Positions 49,956 to 59,385 of a DNA stretch of 64,000 nt are shown one piece after another; position 1 is the stretch's first letter, and each line of letters opens with the position of its first letter. This DNA is from an uncultured beta proteobacterium (GTDB taxonomy: Bacteria > Pseudomonadota > Gammaproteobacteria > Burkholderiales > SG8-41): contig CAISYC010000066.1 of NCBI GenBank assembly GCA_903889565.1, forward strand, positions 1 to 64,000, read 5' to 3'. The notes beneath the pieces were generated by a model, which saw only the letters and a list, made by a program, of their open reading frames with translations, ran no database searches and was not told the DNA's origin. The translations under genes were made by a program, and so were the position numbers.

Positions 49956-51793
49956 CCCTTGCTGAACAATCGGGGATCGCAAATCATCAGCACGCCGCGA
50001 TCGGTTTCATCGCGGATCAGTCGCCCGGCACCCTGTTTCAGCGTAATGACGGCCTGCGGCAATTGATATTCGACGAAGGCATTGCCGCCTTCGCGATTGA
50101 TTTTATCGATGCGCGCCGCCAGCAAGGGATCGTCCGGCGCGGCAAACGGCAGCTTGTCGATCACTACCAGCGACAGCGCCTCGCCGCGCACATCGACGCC
50201 TTCCCAAAATGACTGGCTGCCGACCAGCACCGCATTGCCGAGCCGGCGGAAGCGCTCCAGCAATTCGGTGCGCGAGCCTTCGCCCTGCATCATCAGCGGA
50301 AAATCGAGGCCGCGCTGCGCAAATGCCTCCTTCAACCGCTCGCAGCCCTCGCGCATCGCGCGCAAACTGGTGAACAGCATGAAGGCGCGCCCGCCGCTGG
50401 CTTCGATCGCCGGCAGCGCCGCCGCCACCACCGCCTGCGTATAGGTCGGCGTGTTCGGTTCGGGCATTTCGCGCGGCACATAGAGCAGCGAGTTTTCGGC
50501 GTAGTTGAACGGACTTTCCCACGCCGCGGTATTGGCGCCGTCCAATCCCATCTGTCTGCAGTAGTGGCCGAAATCGCCGCCGACCGACAGCGTGGCCGAA
50601 GTAAATATCCAGGCGCGCGCGCGTTCGTCGATCTGCGCCTTGAAGATTTCCGCCACCGACAACGGTGTTGCATTCAGATGCAGCGTCGAATAAAACAACT
50701 CGGCCCAGCGAACGCGGCTCGCGTCCTCGCGATCACGCCAGTCGCGCAGCTCGTCGAGCAGCAGGCGCGCGCGCTGCCAGCATTTCTCCAGCCCCTCGGC
50801 GCGCTCAGCCAGTTTTTCCAGCGCATCGGTGAGCGCGAGCAGCTTCGCATCGACTGTTGCCAATGCCGGCGCGAATTCGCGCTGGCGTTCGAGCGCCTGA
50901 TACGGAAAGCGGCCGGCATCCTCCTTGAACACCAGCCGCAGGTCGCGCGCCGCCTTCTCGAACGCCTGCGCCGCCGCCGGCAGGGACGGCGTATCGCGCG
51001 CCGACACGGCGGCTTCGACACGCACGTCGCGCGCGAGCTCAACCATCTGCGAGGTGGACACACTCTCGCCGAAAAACAGGCCGGCAGTTTCCGGCAGCTG
51101 ATGGGCTTCGTCGAAAATGATGGTATTCGACGCCGGCAACAGTTCCGACACGCCCTCGTCGCGCAACACCACGTCGGCAAAGAACAGATGGTGATTGACG
51201 ACCACGACATCGGCAGCCAGCGCCTGCTTGCGCGCCTCCATCACGAAGCATTTTCCATAATGCGCGCATTCGGAACCGAGGCAATTCTCGCGCGTCGAGG
51301 TGACATGCGGCCACACCGTGGCGTTTTCCGGCACGTCGGGCACGTCGCTCTTGTCGCCGCCCGCGTTGTTTTTCGCGAAGTTGACGATGATCGGCAGGTA
51401 ACGCGCATCCTCCGCGCTGGCAAAGCGTCCTTCGTGCTGCGCGCGTTCGAGGTAATGATGGCAGATGTAGTTCGCGCGCCCCTTGAGCAGGGCCACCGTC
51501 ACCGGCACTTTCAGCGCTTCGCGCACCACCCGCACATCGCGGTCGAACAACTGGTCCTGCAGGTTTTTGGTGCCAGTCGAGATGATGACCTTGCCGCCGG
51601 AGAGCAAGGCCGGCACCAGATAGGCAAAGGTTTTGCCGGTACCGGTGCCCGCCTCGGCCACCAGCACCGCATTGTCGCGGATGGCCGCGGCAACGGCTTT
51701 GGCCAGTTCAAGCTGGCCTTCGCGCGCGCGAAAGCCGGTGATGGCACCAGCCAGCGGTCCGTCAGCGGAAAAAATTGCCTCGATATCCTGCAT
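49853..51793 (-). CDS. FeS helicase of the DinG/YoaA family
   Basis: A 646-residue superfamily-2 helicase; start MQDIEAIFSADG at 51793 (an ATG 11 codons earlier is less likely). Walker A AEAGTGTGKTFAYLVPALLS, FeS-domain cysteines in NYICHHY, ENCLGSECAHYGKCF (four in total), the DEAH box FDEAHQLPE, and C-terminal motifs QSFWEGVDVRGEAL and QGAGRLIRD. It unwinds damaged or structured DNA 5'-3'. The pattern fits YoaA more than E. coli DinG, but I do not assign a symbol. It converges with the DUF1232 gene in a 103-base overlap. Confidence 0.93.
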   Translation of the reverse strand: MQDIEAIFSADGPLAGAITGFRAREGQLELAKAVAAAIRDNAVLVAEAGTGTGKTFAYLVPALLSGGKVIISTGTKNLQDQLFDRDVRVVREALKVPVTVALLKGRANYICHHYLERAQHEGRFASAEDARYLPIIVNFAKNNAGGDKSDVPDVPENATVWPHVTSTRENCLGSECAHYGKCFVMEARKQALAADVVVVNHHLFFADVVLRDEGVSELLPASNTIIFDEAHQLPETAGLFFGESVSTSQMVELARDVRVEAAVSARDTPSLPAAAQAFEKAARDLRLVFKEDAGRFPYQALERQREFAPALATVDAKLLALTDALEKLAERAEGLEKCWQRARLLLDELRDWRDREDASRVRWAELFYSTLHLNATPLSVAEIFKAQIDERARAWIFTSATLSVGGDFGHYCRQMGLDGANTAAWESPFNYAENSLLYVPREMPEPNTPTYTQAVVAAALPAIEASGGRAFMLFTSLRAMREGCERLKEAFAQRGLDFPLMMQGEGSRTELLERFRRLGNAVLVGSQSFWEGVDVRGEALSLVVIDKLPFAAPDDPLLAARIDKINREGGNAFVEYQLPQAVITLKQGAGRLIRDETDRGVLMICDPRLFSKGYGKRILRSLPSMKGTRKIDDVLEFFARSAPAAS

Positions 51794-51871
51794 GCGAAAG
51801 CGCCAAAGCCGCCGAGTATAGAGCATGCAAGGGCCGCGGTTGCCGCGGCCGGTACGCGCGGAGACTGCAGG

Positions 51872-52744
51872 TCAGCGGATTTCCTCGACCCTGACGAGGA
51901 TGCGGCGGTTGTCGGCAGAGGTCTCGCGCGTGCTGCCGAGAATTACCGATTGCTGGTTGGCACCGCTCTGCGATATGCCGCCGAACTCGATCCACTCGCC
52001 CAAACGGCCCGCCACCGTGGTCGCGGCGCGCTGCGTGTTGATACTGCCGGCGGGAAGATTCTGTTCCGGCGAAGCAAAGGTATCGCGCTGCGGGCTGATC
52101 TCGAGCGTGACGATGTCGCCGCTCAATCGGGGCAGCACATAAAAACCGCTTTGCGCCTCCCGGTATTGCACCGAGTTGCTGACCCGATCGACATTCTGGC
52201 CGTTGACGATGGAACGCGTTACCTGCGGCTGCTGCACCGGCACTGACTGGCCGATCCGGATAAACGCGCTGCTGCCCTCGAGCACCTGCACGCTTTGCGC
52301 GGCACGGTCGTCGCTGAGGGAACGCGTGTTATCGATGCGCGCGCGCAGTCCGCCGTCGCCGCGCCCGGACCCGCCGACCACGAGACTGCCCGTGCCGGTG
52401 CCGATACTTCCGGACACCTCGGCGACGCTTCGCTCGCGGTCGATCGCTGCATCCTGGCGCACGGTAATCAGCAACCGGCGCGGCATTGCATCGACCGTTG
52501 CCAGAATTTTTTTAAGGTCGGCCAGATTGCGCGGCGAAGTTCGCACGATCAGCTGGTTTTGCATCCCCGTAATCGTGCCGTCTTTATCGACCATCGGTCG
52601 CAGCAGCGGCAGAATCTGCTCTGCGGTGCGATATTTCAGCGTAATCACCTCCACGCTGTTTCCTTGCGCAAACGCCGGAAATTGCGCGATCAGCAGCGCA
52701 AAAAGCAGTGCAAAACGGAAAATCGGCATGAATTTACGCACCAT
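51872..52744 (-). CDS. Secretin-like N-domain protein
   Basis: A 290-residue exported protein. A signal peptide spans about 1-27 (LLIAQFPAFAQ). The N0/N1-type secretin subdomain (VEVITLKYRTAEQILPLLRPMVD, NQLIVRTSPRNLADLKKILATVD) is followed by RRLLITVRQD and a variable region. The membrane-pore part of a secretin is absent, so it cannot form a pore alone. The start is ambiguous (52744 or 52729). Proteins of this kind, NolW-like, are found in betaproteobacteria as standalone genes with unknown role, perhaps pilus or secretion accessory factors. Confidence 0.8.
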   Translation of the reverse strand: MVRKFMPIFRFALLFALLIAQFPAFAQGNSVEVITLKYRTAEQILPLLRPMVDKDGTITGMQNQLIVRTSPRNLADLKKILATVDAMPRRLLITVRQDAAIDRERSVAEVSGSIGTGTGSLVVGGSGRGDGGLRARIDNTRSLSDDRAAQSVQVLEGSSAFIRIGQSVPVQQPQVTRSIVNGQNVDRVSNSVQYREAQSGFYVLPRLSGDIVTLEISPQRDTFASPEQNLPAGSINTQRAATTVAGRLGEWIEFGGISQSGANQQSVILGSTRETSADNRRILVRVEEIR

Positions 52745-52858
52745 ATGGTGTTTAACGGCACTGGACGCCGGAAGTTTACCCTGTCGCGAAGCTTACGCCA
52801 TGACCGCCGGCCGGTCAGGCATTCCCCCTTTCTTTACAGCGTGTTAGTATCGTCGCCG

Positions 52859-53380
52859 ATGAAACAAGCCCTGCCCATTTCCGTGTTTGTCCTGTCACTT
52901 GTGTGCGCCAGCGTACACGGCTATGCCGCCGACGCGACGCCGGCGGCTGCCGACGACGGCAACAGCAGTCAGGCCGCGGGCGCGAAGAGTTATGTCGATC
53001 GCGCCAGCGAACTCGTGGTGCAGGCGTTGTCGCTGATCGGCATCAAATACAAATGGGGCGGCGATGACCCCGCCACCGGCGTCGATTGCAGCGGGCTGGT
53101 CAGCCATGTATTTAACGAGGTCGCCGGCATCGTTCTGCCGCGCGATTCGCGCTCGATGAGCAAGGTCGGCGCCGCCGTCGACAAGGACGAGCTCCAACCG
53201 GGCGATCTGGTGTTTTTCAACACCCTGCGCCGTCCCTTCTCGCATGTCGGCATCTACATCGGCGGCGATCGTTTTGTGCACGCACCGCGCCGCGGCCGCG
53301 AGGTCGAAATCTCCGAATTGCGCGACCGGTACTGGCAAAAGCGTTTCAGCGGCGCCCGCCGCGTTCAGCTCCAGAATTGA
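52859..53380 (+). CDS. NlpC/P60 cell-wall hydrolase
   Basis: A 173-residue exported protein: signal peptide about 1-24 (VCASVHGYAA). The NlpC/P60 domain has YKWGGDDPATGVDCSGLVSHVF (catalytic Cys), LQPGDLVFF, FSHVGIYIGGDRFVHA (first His and HAP region). It cleaves peptide cross-links in peptidoglycan in the periplasm. The gene faces away from the secretin-like gene; the two promoters share the 114-base gap. No other hydrolase partners are nearby apart from mltB further right. Confidence 0.93.
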   Translation: MKQALPISVFVLSLVCASVHGYAADATPAAADDGNSSQAAGAKSYVDRASELVVQALSLIGIKYKWGGDDPATGVDCSGLVSHVFNEVAGIVLPRDSRSMSKVGAAVDKDELQPGDLVFFNTLRRPFSHVGIYIGGDRFVHAPRRGREVEISELRDRYWQKRFSGARRVQLQN

Positions 53381-53398
53381 TCCGCGCCGCCGCTGTCG

Positions 53399-54361
53399 TC
53401 AGCGGTTTATTTCCTGTGTGGTGGTTTTCTCGGCAATTTTGCGCCGGATCGCCGCAATCACCGTCTGCGTGGCCTTCTCGCCTTCACTGATCGCGTTTTG
53501 GCGGTTGTCGAAATCCGTGCCGCGCATCTGCCCGGTTTCCGGCCGGATGATGACGTCAGCCCCCGCCAATTCATAGCCGGCGATGCTTTGCCCCATGATG
53601 GCGAAGCTCTGCAGCATGACGTCAATGCTGTCGCGCGTCTTGCCGAAGCGCGGCTTGTTCGAAATATCGACCGCGATCACGATGTCCGCCCCCATCGCGC
53701 GCGCGGCGCGCACTGGCACCGGGCTGACCAGACCGCCATCGACGTATTCGCGGCCGTTGATCGACACCGGCTGAAAAATCCCCGGTACGCTGCTCGATGC
53801 GCGCACCGCCATGCCGGTGTTGCCGCTGCGAAACACGACCATCTCGCCGCTTTGCAGATCGGTCACCACTGTCGCAAACGGTTTGTTCAGCTTTTCAAGC
53901 GTGCGGTTCTGCACCGCCCGGTTGACAAAATTCTGCAGCGCCTCGCCCTTGATAAAACCGCGATCGGGCAGCGACCAGTCGGCGATCACGCTGTCATCGA
54001 TCTGCATCGCCACACGCTGCAGGTCGGCTCCGCCGTAACCGGCCGCGTAGAGCGCGCCGACCAGCGCGCCGGCGCTGGTGCCGACCACCATGTCGGGCAC
54101 GATGCCGTTCGCTTCGAGCACCTTGATCACGCCGACATGGGCGAATCCGCGCGCCGCGCCGCCACCGAGCACCAGCGCGATTTTCGGCGGCACCACGCGC
54201 ACTTCCGGCTTCGGCGGCGGTTCGACCGGCGGCGGCACGGACTTGACCGGCGTTTCAGTGCCGCGCGGCAGCATGCTGCACCCAGCAAGCAGGATCAGGA
54301 CCAGCACGGCAAAAAGACGCATGCGATGAAATCCGGCAGTTGAAGCCGGCATGTTAATCAT
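53399..54361 (-). CDS. Patatin-like phospholipase lipoprotein
   Basis: A 320-residue protein. I chose ATG 54361 because GGAG lies 5 bases upstream. A lipoprotein signal with lipobox LLAGC ends at residue 28. After a Pro-rich linker comes the patatin domain: GGGAARGFAHVGVIK, GTSAGALVGALYA (nucleophile Ser) and the Asp in EYVDGGLVSPVPV. The RssA-like layout suggests a membrane-anchored phospholipase or esterase. It is convergent with the NlpC/P60 gene. Substrate unknown. Confidence 0.92.
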   Translation of the reverse strand: MINMPASTAGFHRMRLFAVLVLILLAGCSMLPRGTETPVKSVPPPVEPPPKPEVRVVPPKIALVLGGGAARGFAHVGVIKVLEANGIVPDMVVGTSAGALVGALYAAGYGGADLQRVAMQIDDSVIADWSLPDRGFIKGEALQNFVNRAVQNRTLEKLNKPFATVVTDLQSGEMVVFRSGNTGMAVRASSSVPGIFQPVSINGREYVDGGLVSPVPVRAARAMGADIVIAVDISNKPRFGKTRDSIDVMLQSFAIMGQSIAGYELAGADVIIRPETGQMRGTDFDNRQNAISEGEKATQTVIAAIRRKIAEKTTTQEINR

Positions 54362-54397
54362 TTCAGCTCCGCTTTGTCTGCACCGCCCGCGTCGCGC

Positions 54398-55423
54398 TCA
54401 TTCGGCCGGCGCATCGCGCAATCGACGCAGTTCCAGCGCCAGATCATGCACGGCGAGCGCATAGTTGATGCTGCGGTTGTAACGGGTAATCACGTAAAAA
54501 TTATTGAAGCCCAGCCAATACGCGGTACCGGCATCGGTTTCTGCGGCGAATACGCAGGCCAGCAGATCGTCTGCAACCGTGACGGCCGGCGTAACGCCGG
54601 TGCGCCGGAACGCCGCCACGCTGGTGTGCGGTTTGAGACCGCGTTCCAATAGGACACGAAACACCTCGCCCGGCGCCTCGTTGGTGCGCTCGATCGGCAG
54701 CAGTACCGGCTCGCCCGCAATCCAGCCAAACGCCTTGTAGTAATTACCGATGCTGCCGATCGCATCGTCGTGATTCCACAGGTCGCGCCGGCCGTCGCCG
54801 TCGAAATCGACCGCATAGCGGCGATAGCTGCTGGGCAGAAACTGCGGCACACCCAGCGCGCCGGCATACGATCCGCGATAGCGCGTCGGATCGAAGCCGC
54901 GTTCGCGCGCCAGCAACAATAACTCGGCAAGTTCGCCGCGAAACAGTTCGGCGCGCGGCGGATAGTCGAAGGCCAGCGTCGCCAGCGCATCGAATACGCG
55001 GCTGCGGCCGACCGCGCGCCCGTACAGCGTTTCGATGCCGATGGTGGCAACGATGATTTCCTCAGGCACGCCGAATTCCGCCGCCGCGCGCGCCAGCGCG
55101 CCGGCATGGCGACGCCAGTATTCGACGCCGTCGCGTATGCGCGCCGGCGTCAGGATCGCCGCGCGGAATTCAAACCACGGCCGCGCCGTGCCGGGCCGCG
55201 CCATCGCCTGCAGCACGCCGCGCTGCAGCTTCGCCTGGCGAAACCAGCGCAACAGTTGTTTGCGCTCGAAGCCCTGCTCATCAACCAGCCGGGTAATGAA
55301 GTCGGCGACCTCGGGGTTGTCGGTGAAAGACTGTGCGGGTGCAACACCGGCGCAACTGAAACCGGCGACAAATACCAGCGCCGCCAGCCGTCGCCGGCTG
55401 CGGCCGTCAGCGCTGATCGGCAC
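54398..55423 (-). CDS. mltB: Lytic murein transglycosylase B
   Basis: A 341-residue protein starting at GTG 55423 (or TTG 55426), overlapping pyrD by 17 bases. An N-terminal signal segment (RRRLAALVFVAGFSCAGVAPA) exports it. SLT_2-type catalytic domain: GIETLYGRAVGRSRVFDALATLAFDYPPR with the catalytic Glu, then RGSYAGALGVPQFLPSSYRRYAVDFDGDGRRDLWN and YNRSINYALAVHDLA. It cleaves the glycan strands of peptidoglycan forming 1,6-anhydro ends. The lipobox seems absent, so it may be soluble (Slt-B-like). Confidence 0.93.
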   Translation of the reverse strand: MPISADGRSRRRLAALVFVAGFSCAGVAPAQSFTDNPEVADFITRLVDEQGFERKQLLRWFRQAKLQRGVLQAMARPGTARPWFEFRAAILTPARIRDGVEYWRRHAGALARAAAEFGVPEEIIVATIGIETLYGRAVGRSRVFDALATLAFDYPPRAELFRGELAELLLLARERGFDPTRYRGSYAGALGVPQFLPSSYRRYAVDFDGDGRRDLWNHDDAIGSIGNYYKAFGWIAGEPVLLPIERTNEAPGEVFRVLLERGLKPHTSVAAFRRTGVTPAVTVADDLLACVFAAETDAGTAYWLGFNNFYVITRYNRSINYALAVHDLALELRRLRDAPAE

Positions 55424-56474
55424 CAACCGCTTCCGCCACCGAATTAAAGCCACCGGCACGCAAACAGGCTGCCAGATCGCGTTTGATTTCATCCACCAGC
55501 GCCGGTCCGTGATAGACCAGCGCGGAATACAACTGCACCAGCGAAGCGCCGGCACGAATGCGCGCGTAGGCGTCGGCACCGCTGGAGATGCCGCCGCAAC
55601 CGACAATCGGCAGCTTGCCGCCAGTCATGCGGTATATATCGGCGAGACAGGCCAGCGCCTTGGACTTCAGCGGCGCCCCCGACAAACCGCCGCCCTCGCC
55701 GGCATGCCGGCTCTTCAAGGTCGCCGGACGATCGATCGTTGTATTGCCGATAATCAGGCCGTCGACGCCGCTGGCCAGCGCGACCTCGGCAATATCGAGC
55801 CTTTCCTGTTCGGCGAGATCGGGCCCCACCTTGGCCAGCAACGGCGGCAGAGTCGACGCGCCCGCCATCGCGCGCTGGCGCGCTTCGAGCACACGACCAA
55901 TCAGCGCCGCGATCTGTTCGCGCGCCTGCAGACTGCGCAGACCCGGCGTGTTCGGCGACGACACATTGCACACCAGATAATCGGCATGCCGGCAGACCGC
56001 CTCGATGCCCTTGACGTAATCGGCGGCTGCATCCTCGGTCAACTTGTTTTTGCCGACGTTGGCGCCGACGATGCCGCGCCGCGGTCGTGCCTGCAGGCGC
56101 GCCGCAAACGCGGCCAGTCCCTTGCTGTTGAAACCGAAGCGGTTGATGACGCCGTAATCCTCGTCGAGACGAAACAGCCGCGGTTGCGGATTGCCCGGCT
56201 GCGGTTGCGGCGTCACGCTGCCGACCTCGACGAAGCCGAAGCCCGCGGCCAGCATCGCATCGACCACCTCGGCATCCTTGTCGAAGCCGGCGGCCAGACC
56301 GACCGGATTGCTGAAATCGAGCTGCCACACGCGTGTCGCCAGCAGCGGATCCGGCGCCATGACCGAACGACCGCCGAGGCCCAGCTTGAGTGCCGTGATC
56401 GCCATGCTATGCGCAGTCTCAGGCGTAAACAGATGAAGCAAGGGCAATGCGGCCCGATACGCAAACTTTCCCAT
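55407..56474 (-). CDS. pyrD: Dihydroorotate dehydrogenase, class 2
   Basis: A 355-residue FMN enzyme. I chose ATG 56474 (MGKFAYRAALPLLHLFTPE), which follows AAGGGA. Motifs: FSNPVGLAAGFDKDAEVVDAM, GSVTPQPQPGNPQPRLFR, INRFGFNSKG, NVSSPNTPGLRSLQ with the catalytic Ser, NTTIDR and GCGGISSGADAY. The hydrophobic N-terminal helix of class 2 enzymes is present. It oxidises dihydroorotate to orotate with quinone in pyrimidine synthesis. mltB follows in overlap. Confidence 0.96.
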   Translation of the reverse strand: MGKFAYRAALPLLHLFTPETAHSMAITALKLGLGGRSVMAPDPLLATRVWQLDFSNPVGLAAGFDKDAEVVDAMLAAGFGFVEVGSVTPQPQPGNPQPRLFRLDEDYGVINRFGFNSKGLAAFAARLQARPRRGIVGANVGKNKLTEDAAADYVKGIEAVCRHADYLVCNVSSPNTPGLRSLQAREQIAALIGRVLEARQRAMAGASTLPPLLAKVGPDLAEQERLDIAEVALASGVDGLIIGNTTIDRPATLKSRHAGEGGGLSGAPLKSKALACLADIYRMTGGKLPIVGCGGISSGADAYARIRAGASLVQLYSALVYHGPALVDEIKRDLAACLRAGGFNSVAEAVGADQR

Positions 56475-56642
56475 CAATCCCTTCCCGCCGCGACGACGCC
56501 TTGATAATTTCAATCGTGTTCTCATGGTCCCGAAGATTAGCAGCAAGCCGCAGTGGCCGTAAATCAACCTCGCGCGCCTCTGCTAAAATCAAAGCCGTCG
56601 CGGCACACCAGCAAAACAAAATGCCGTTCCGGCGCATCCGCG

Positions 56643-57158
56643 ATGCCGAAATTCTTTATGACCGAAGCCGCCTCCGCGTTCTGGGATTTTTCGCTGCGCT
56701 TTTACGCGCGGCCCGGCGTTGCCGCAGTTTGCCTGCTGCTGCAGGACGGCGGCGGCGCCGATGTGAATGTCGTGCTCTACCTGCTTTTTCTCGCCGCACA
56801 AAACCGCAGCCTTGACGACGCCGCGGTCGCGCGTCTTGATGCCGCCACCGGCGTCTGGCGCGACGAAGTGGTGCGACCTCTGCGCACTGCGCGCCGTCAT
56901 CTCAAAAACCCCGCCGCGCCGTACGACGGCCAGGCCGCCGCCGAACTGCGCAGCGAAATCAAACGCAGCGAACTCGCCGCCGAGCGCATCGAACAGCTGA
57001 CCATCGAACGGTTATTTCCCGCGGCAACCACCGGCGTTGTGGCGGCCACGCCAGCCGACGCCGCGCGCGCGAGTCTGGCCGCCTACGACCATCTGCGCGG
57101 CGGCCTGCCGGCCGCGGCGGTCGCGCAGCTGCTCGAATTATTCAACGCACAGTCATGA
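56643..57158 (+). CDS. TIGR02444 family protein
   Basis: A 171-residue protein. Motifs FWDFSLRFYARPGVAAVCLLLQDGGGADVNVVLYLLFLA and the conserved WRDEVVRPLRTARRHLK identify the TIGR02444 family of uncharacterised proteobacterial proteins. The start may be ATG 56643 or ATG 56658. It overlaps the following hydrolase by 4 bases (ATGA) and faces away from pyrD. Function unknown. Confidence 0.88.
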   Translation: MPKFFMTEAASAFWDFSLRFYARPGVAAVCLLLQDGGGADVNVVLYLLFLAAQNRSLDDAAVARLDAATGVWRDEVVRPLRTARRHLKNPAAPYDGQAAAELRSEIKRSELAAERIEQLTIERLFPAATTGVVAATPADAARASLAAYDHLRGGLPAAAVAQLLELFNAQS

Positions 57159-58405
57159 CCACAACGGAGAATCGAATGATCCGCAAACTCAGAACCCAGC
57201 GCGACGACCAGCAATGGATGCTCGACCTCGCGCTCAACATGCGCGGCCGCGTGCAGAATTTCGAGGTCGACGGCGGCGAAACGCCGGCCGGCAAACGCGC
57301 GCGCAATTACCGCATGTATTCGAAGGTCTGGCGCCAGGCTGCCGAACAGCATGAAGCGCTGGCCAAACGCGCGCAGTCACTCGGCCACAAGGCGACCGCC
57401 ACAGCGCACTTCGACCACGCGATCGAGGCCTATCGCATGGCGCAGCACGCGATTTATTACGACAACCATCCGGTCAAGAAGACGCTTTATCGCAAGCTCT
57501 GCGAAATGGTCGACCGCCAGATTGAAACCGCGGCCTATCCGATCGAGCGCGTCGAAGTGCCCTTCGACGACGGCAAAACGATCTCCTGCCTGTTTCACAT
57601 GCTGCCCGACCGCCGCCGCGCGCCGACCGTCATCTACGTGCCGGGCATGGATCAGACCAAGGAAGCCTTTCCGCGGGTCAACCACAATGTCGCACTGTCG
57701 CGCGGCTTCAACGTGCTGTCGATGGACGGCCCGGGCCAGGGCAGTTCGAACATGCAGAAAATCCGCGCCGTCGGCGACAACTACGAACGCGCCGGCGCCG
57801 CCGTCATCAGCTGGCTGCGCAAAAGAAAGGAAGTCAATCCGCGCAAGATCGCCATCTACGGCATCAGCATGGGCAGCTACTGGTCGCTGCGGCTGGCGAG
57901 CTACGACCGCCGCATTGCCGCGGTGGCCAGCGCCACCGCCTGCTTCAATCCGAACAACACGATCTTTACCCAATCCTCGCCGCGCTTCAAACAGATGTTC
58001 ATGTACATGGCCGGCTACACGGACGAGGAAAAATTCGACCGCGAAGTCGCGCAGCCGATGACCGTGCGCGGCCACCTCGACAAGATCCAGTGCCCGACCC
58101 TGCTGGCGACCGGCGAATTCGACCCGCTGTGCCCGCTCGAAGATGCGATCGAAGCCTACGCAGAATTGAAAACGCAGAAGGAAATGTGGGTATTCGAGAA
58201 CCAGTACCATCCGCAGCGCTCACTGTCGAATCTCGGCGGTCTGGCCAATCACGAATACGTGATCGACTGGCTGCACGACGTGCTGGTCGGCAAAGGCCTC
58301 GGCAAACGCCACAACCGCATTGCCTACATCAAGGAATCCGGCGACGGCCCCTGGGGCGACTGCGAATGGACGCCGACCGTCAAACCGGGCCAGGCCTACT
58401 TCTAG
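57155..58405 (+). CDS. Alpha/beta hydrolase, DHPON-hydrolase-like
   Basis: A 416-residue protein. The N-terminal 150 residues form a helical cap (RNYRMYSKVWRQAAEQHEALAKRA). The hydrolase core has SMDGPGQGSS, the nucleophile box AIYGISMGSYWSLRLA with Ser, a probable Asp in ATGEFDPLCPL, and the catalytic His expected in ENQYHPQRSL. This resembles 2,6-dihydroxypseudooxynicotine hydrolase and FrsA-type C-C hydrolases. Two Bug receptors follow, so it may hydrolyse an imported organic acid. Substrate unknown. Confidence 0.85.
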   Translation: MTTTENRMIRKLRTQRDDQQWMLDLALNMRGRVQNFEVDGGETPAGKRARNYRMYSKVWRQAAEQHEALAKRAQSLGHKATATAHFDHAIEAYRMAQHAIYYDNHPVKKTLYRKLCEMVDRQIETAAYPIERVEVPFDDGKTISCLFHMLPDRRRAPTVIYVPGMDQTKEAFPRVNHNVALSRGFNVLSMDGPGQGSSNMQKIRAVGDNYERAGAAVISWLRKRKEVNPRKIAIYGISMGSYWSLRLASYDRRIAAVASATACFNPNNTIFTQSSPRFKQMFMYMAGYTDEEKFDREVAQPMTVRGHLDKIQCPTLLATGEFDPLCPLEDAIEAYAELKTQKEMWVFENQYHPQRSLSNLGGLANHEYVIDWLHDVLVGKGLGKRHNRIAYIKESGDGPWGDCEWTPTVKPGQAYF

Positions 58406-58410
58406 CCGAC

Positions 58411-59385
58411 ATGACGACGGGCGCACAGCCGATGAGACTGCGGCACACGCTGTTGGCGGCGCTGCTGTTGTACGGCAGCGGCAATGCGCTGGCGCAATCG
58501 GATCGTGCGCTGCGCATCGTCGTCGCCGCGGCGGCCGGCGGCCCGTCGGACTTTGTCGCGCGCCTGCTGGCGCCGCGCCTCGGCGAAGCGCTGCATCAGA
58601 ACATCGTTGTCGATAACCGCGCCAGCGCCAACGGCGTCGCCGGCGCCGATATCGCGGCGAAGGCCGCGCCCGACGGGCTGACGCTGGCAGTCGGCAACAG
58701 CGGCACGCATGCGATCAATGCCGCGCTCTACAAGCGCCTGCCGTACGACCCGCTGCGCGACTTCGCCCCGATCAGTCAACTGGTGGTCAGCCCGATGGTG
58801 CTGGTGGCCACTCCGCGACTGCAATACAACACGGTCGCCGACGTGATTGCCGCCGCACGCCGCGAACCGAACAAACTCAACATCGCGATCGCCGGTGCCA
58901 GCGGACAGCTCGCCGGCGAGGCGCTCAAGGCGCAGATGAAGATTGCGCTCAACAACGTGCCTTATAAAGGCGGCGTGCCGGCCACACTCGCCGTGATTGG
59001 CGGCGAATCCGATGTTTCGCTGCTGACCCTGCAGGGCGCGGTGGCGCAGATCAATGCCGGGCGCATCAAGGCGCTGGGCGTGACCACGCTGCGCCGCACG
59101 CCGGCGCTGCCCAACGTGCCGACGATGGCCGAATCCGGCGTCGAGGGTTTCGATTTCGGCGTCTGGCACGGCCTGTTCGCGCCGGCCGGCACTCCCGATG
59201 CGATCGTGCGCAAGCTCAATGCCGAGGTCGTGCGCATACTCAATCTGGCCGAATCGAAGCAGCGCCTCGCCCCCGAAGGCTATGAAGTCATCGCCGGCAC
59301 GCCGGAACAATTTACGATTGTGCTCAAACGCGAAATCGGGCGTTATCGGAAAATCGTCGTTGACGCGGGGATCCCGCGCGAATGA
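58411..59385 (+). CDS. Bug-family solute-binding receptor
   Basis: A 324-residue tripartite-tricarboxylate receptor (Bug) protein. Signal peptide about residues 1-28 (ALLLYGSGNALAQ). Motifs: LRIVVAAAAGGPSDFVARLLAP, VVDNRASANGVAGADIAA, LPYDPLRDFAPISQLV and PYKGGVPATLAVIGGE. These periplasmic receptors bind carboxylates and are highly expanded in Burkholderiales. Start ATG 58411, with a second candidate at 58432. It overlaps the next Bug gene by ATGA. Confidence 0.93.
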   Translation: MTTGAQPMRLRHTLLAALLLYGSGNALAQSDRALRIVVAAAAGGPSDFVARLLAPRLGEALHQNIVVDNRASANGVAGADIAAKAAPDGLTLAVGNSGTHAINAALYKRLPYDPLRDFAPISQLVVSPMVLVATPRLQYNTVADVIAAARREPNKLNIAIAGASGQLAGEALKAQMKIALNNVPYKGGVPATLAVIGGESDVSLLTLQGAVAQINAGRIKALGVTTLRRTPALPNVPTMAESGVEGFDFGVWHGLFAPAGTPDAIVRKLNAEVVRILNLAESKQRLAPEGYEVIAGTPEQFTIVLKREIGRYRKIVVDAGIPRE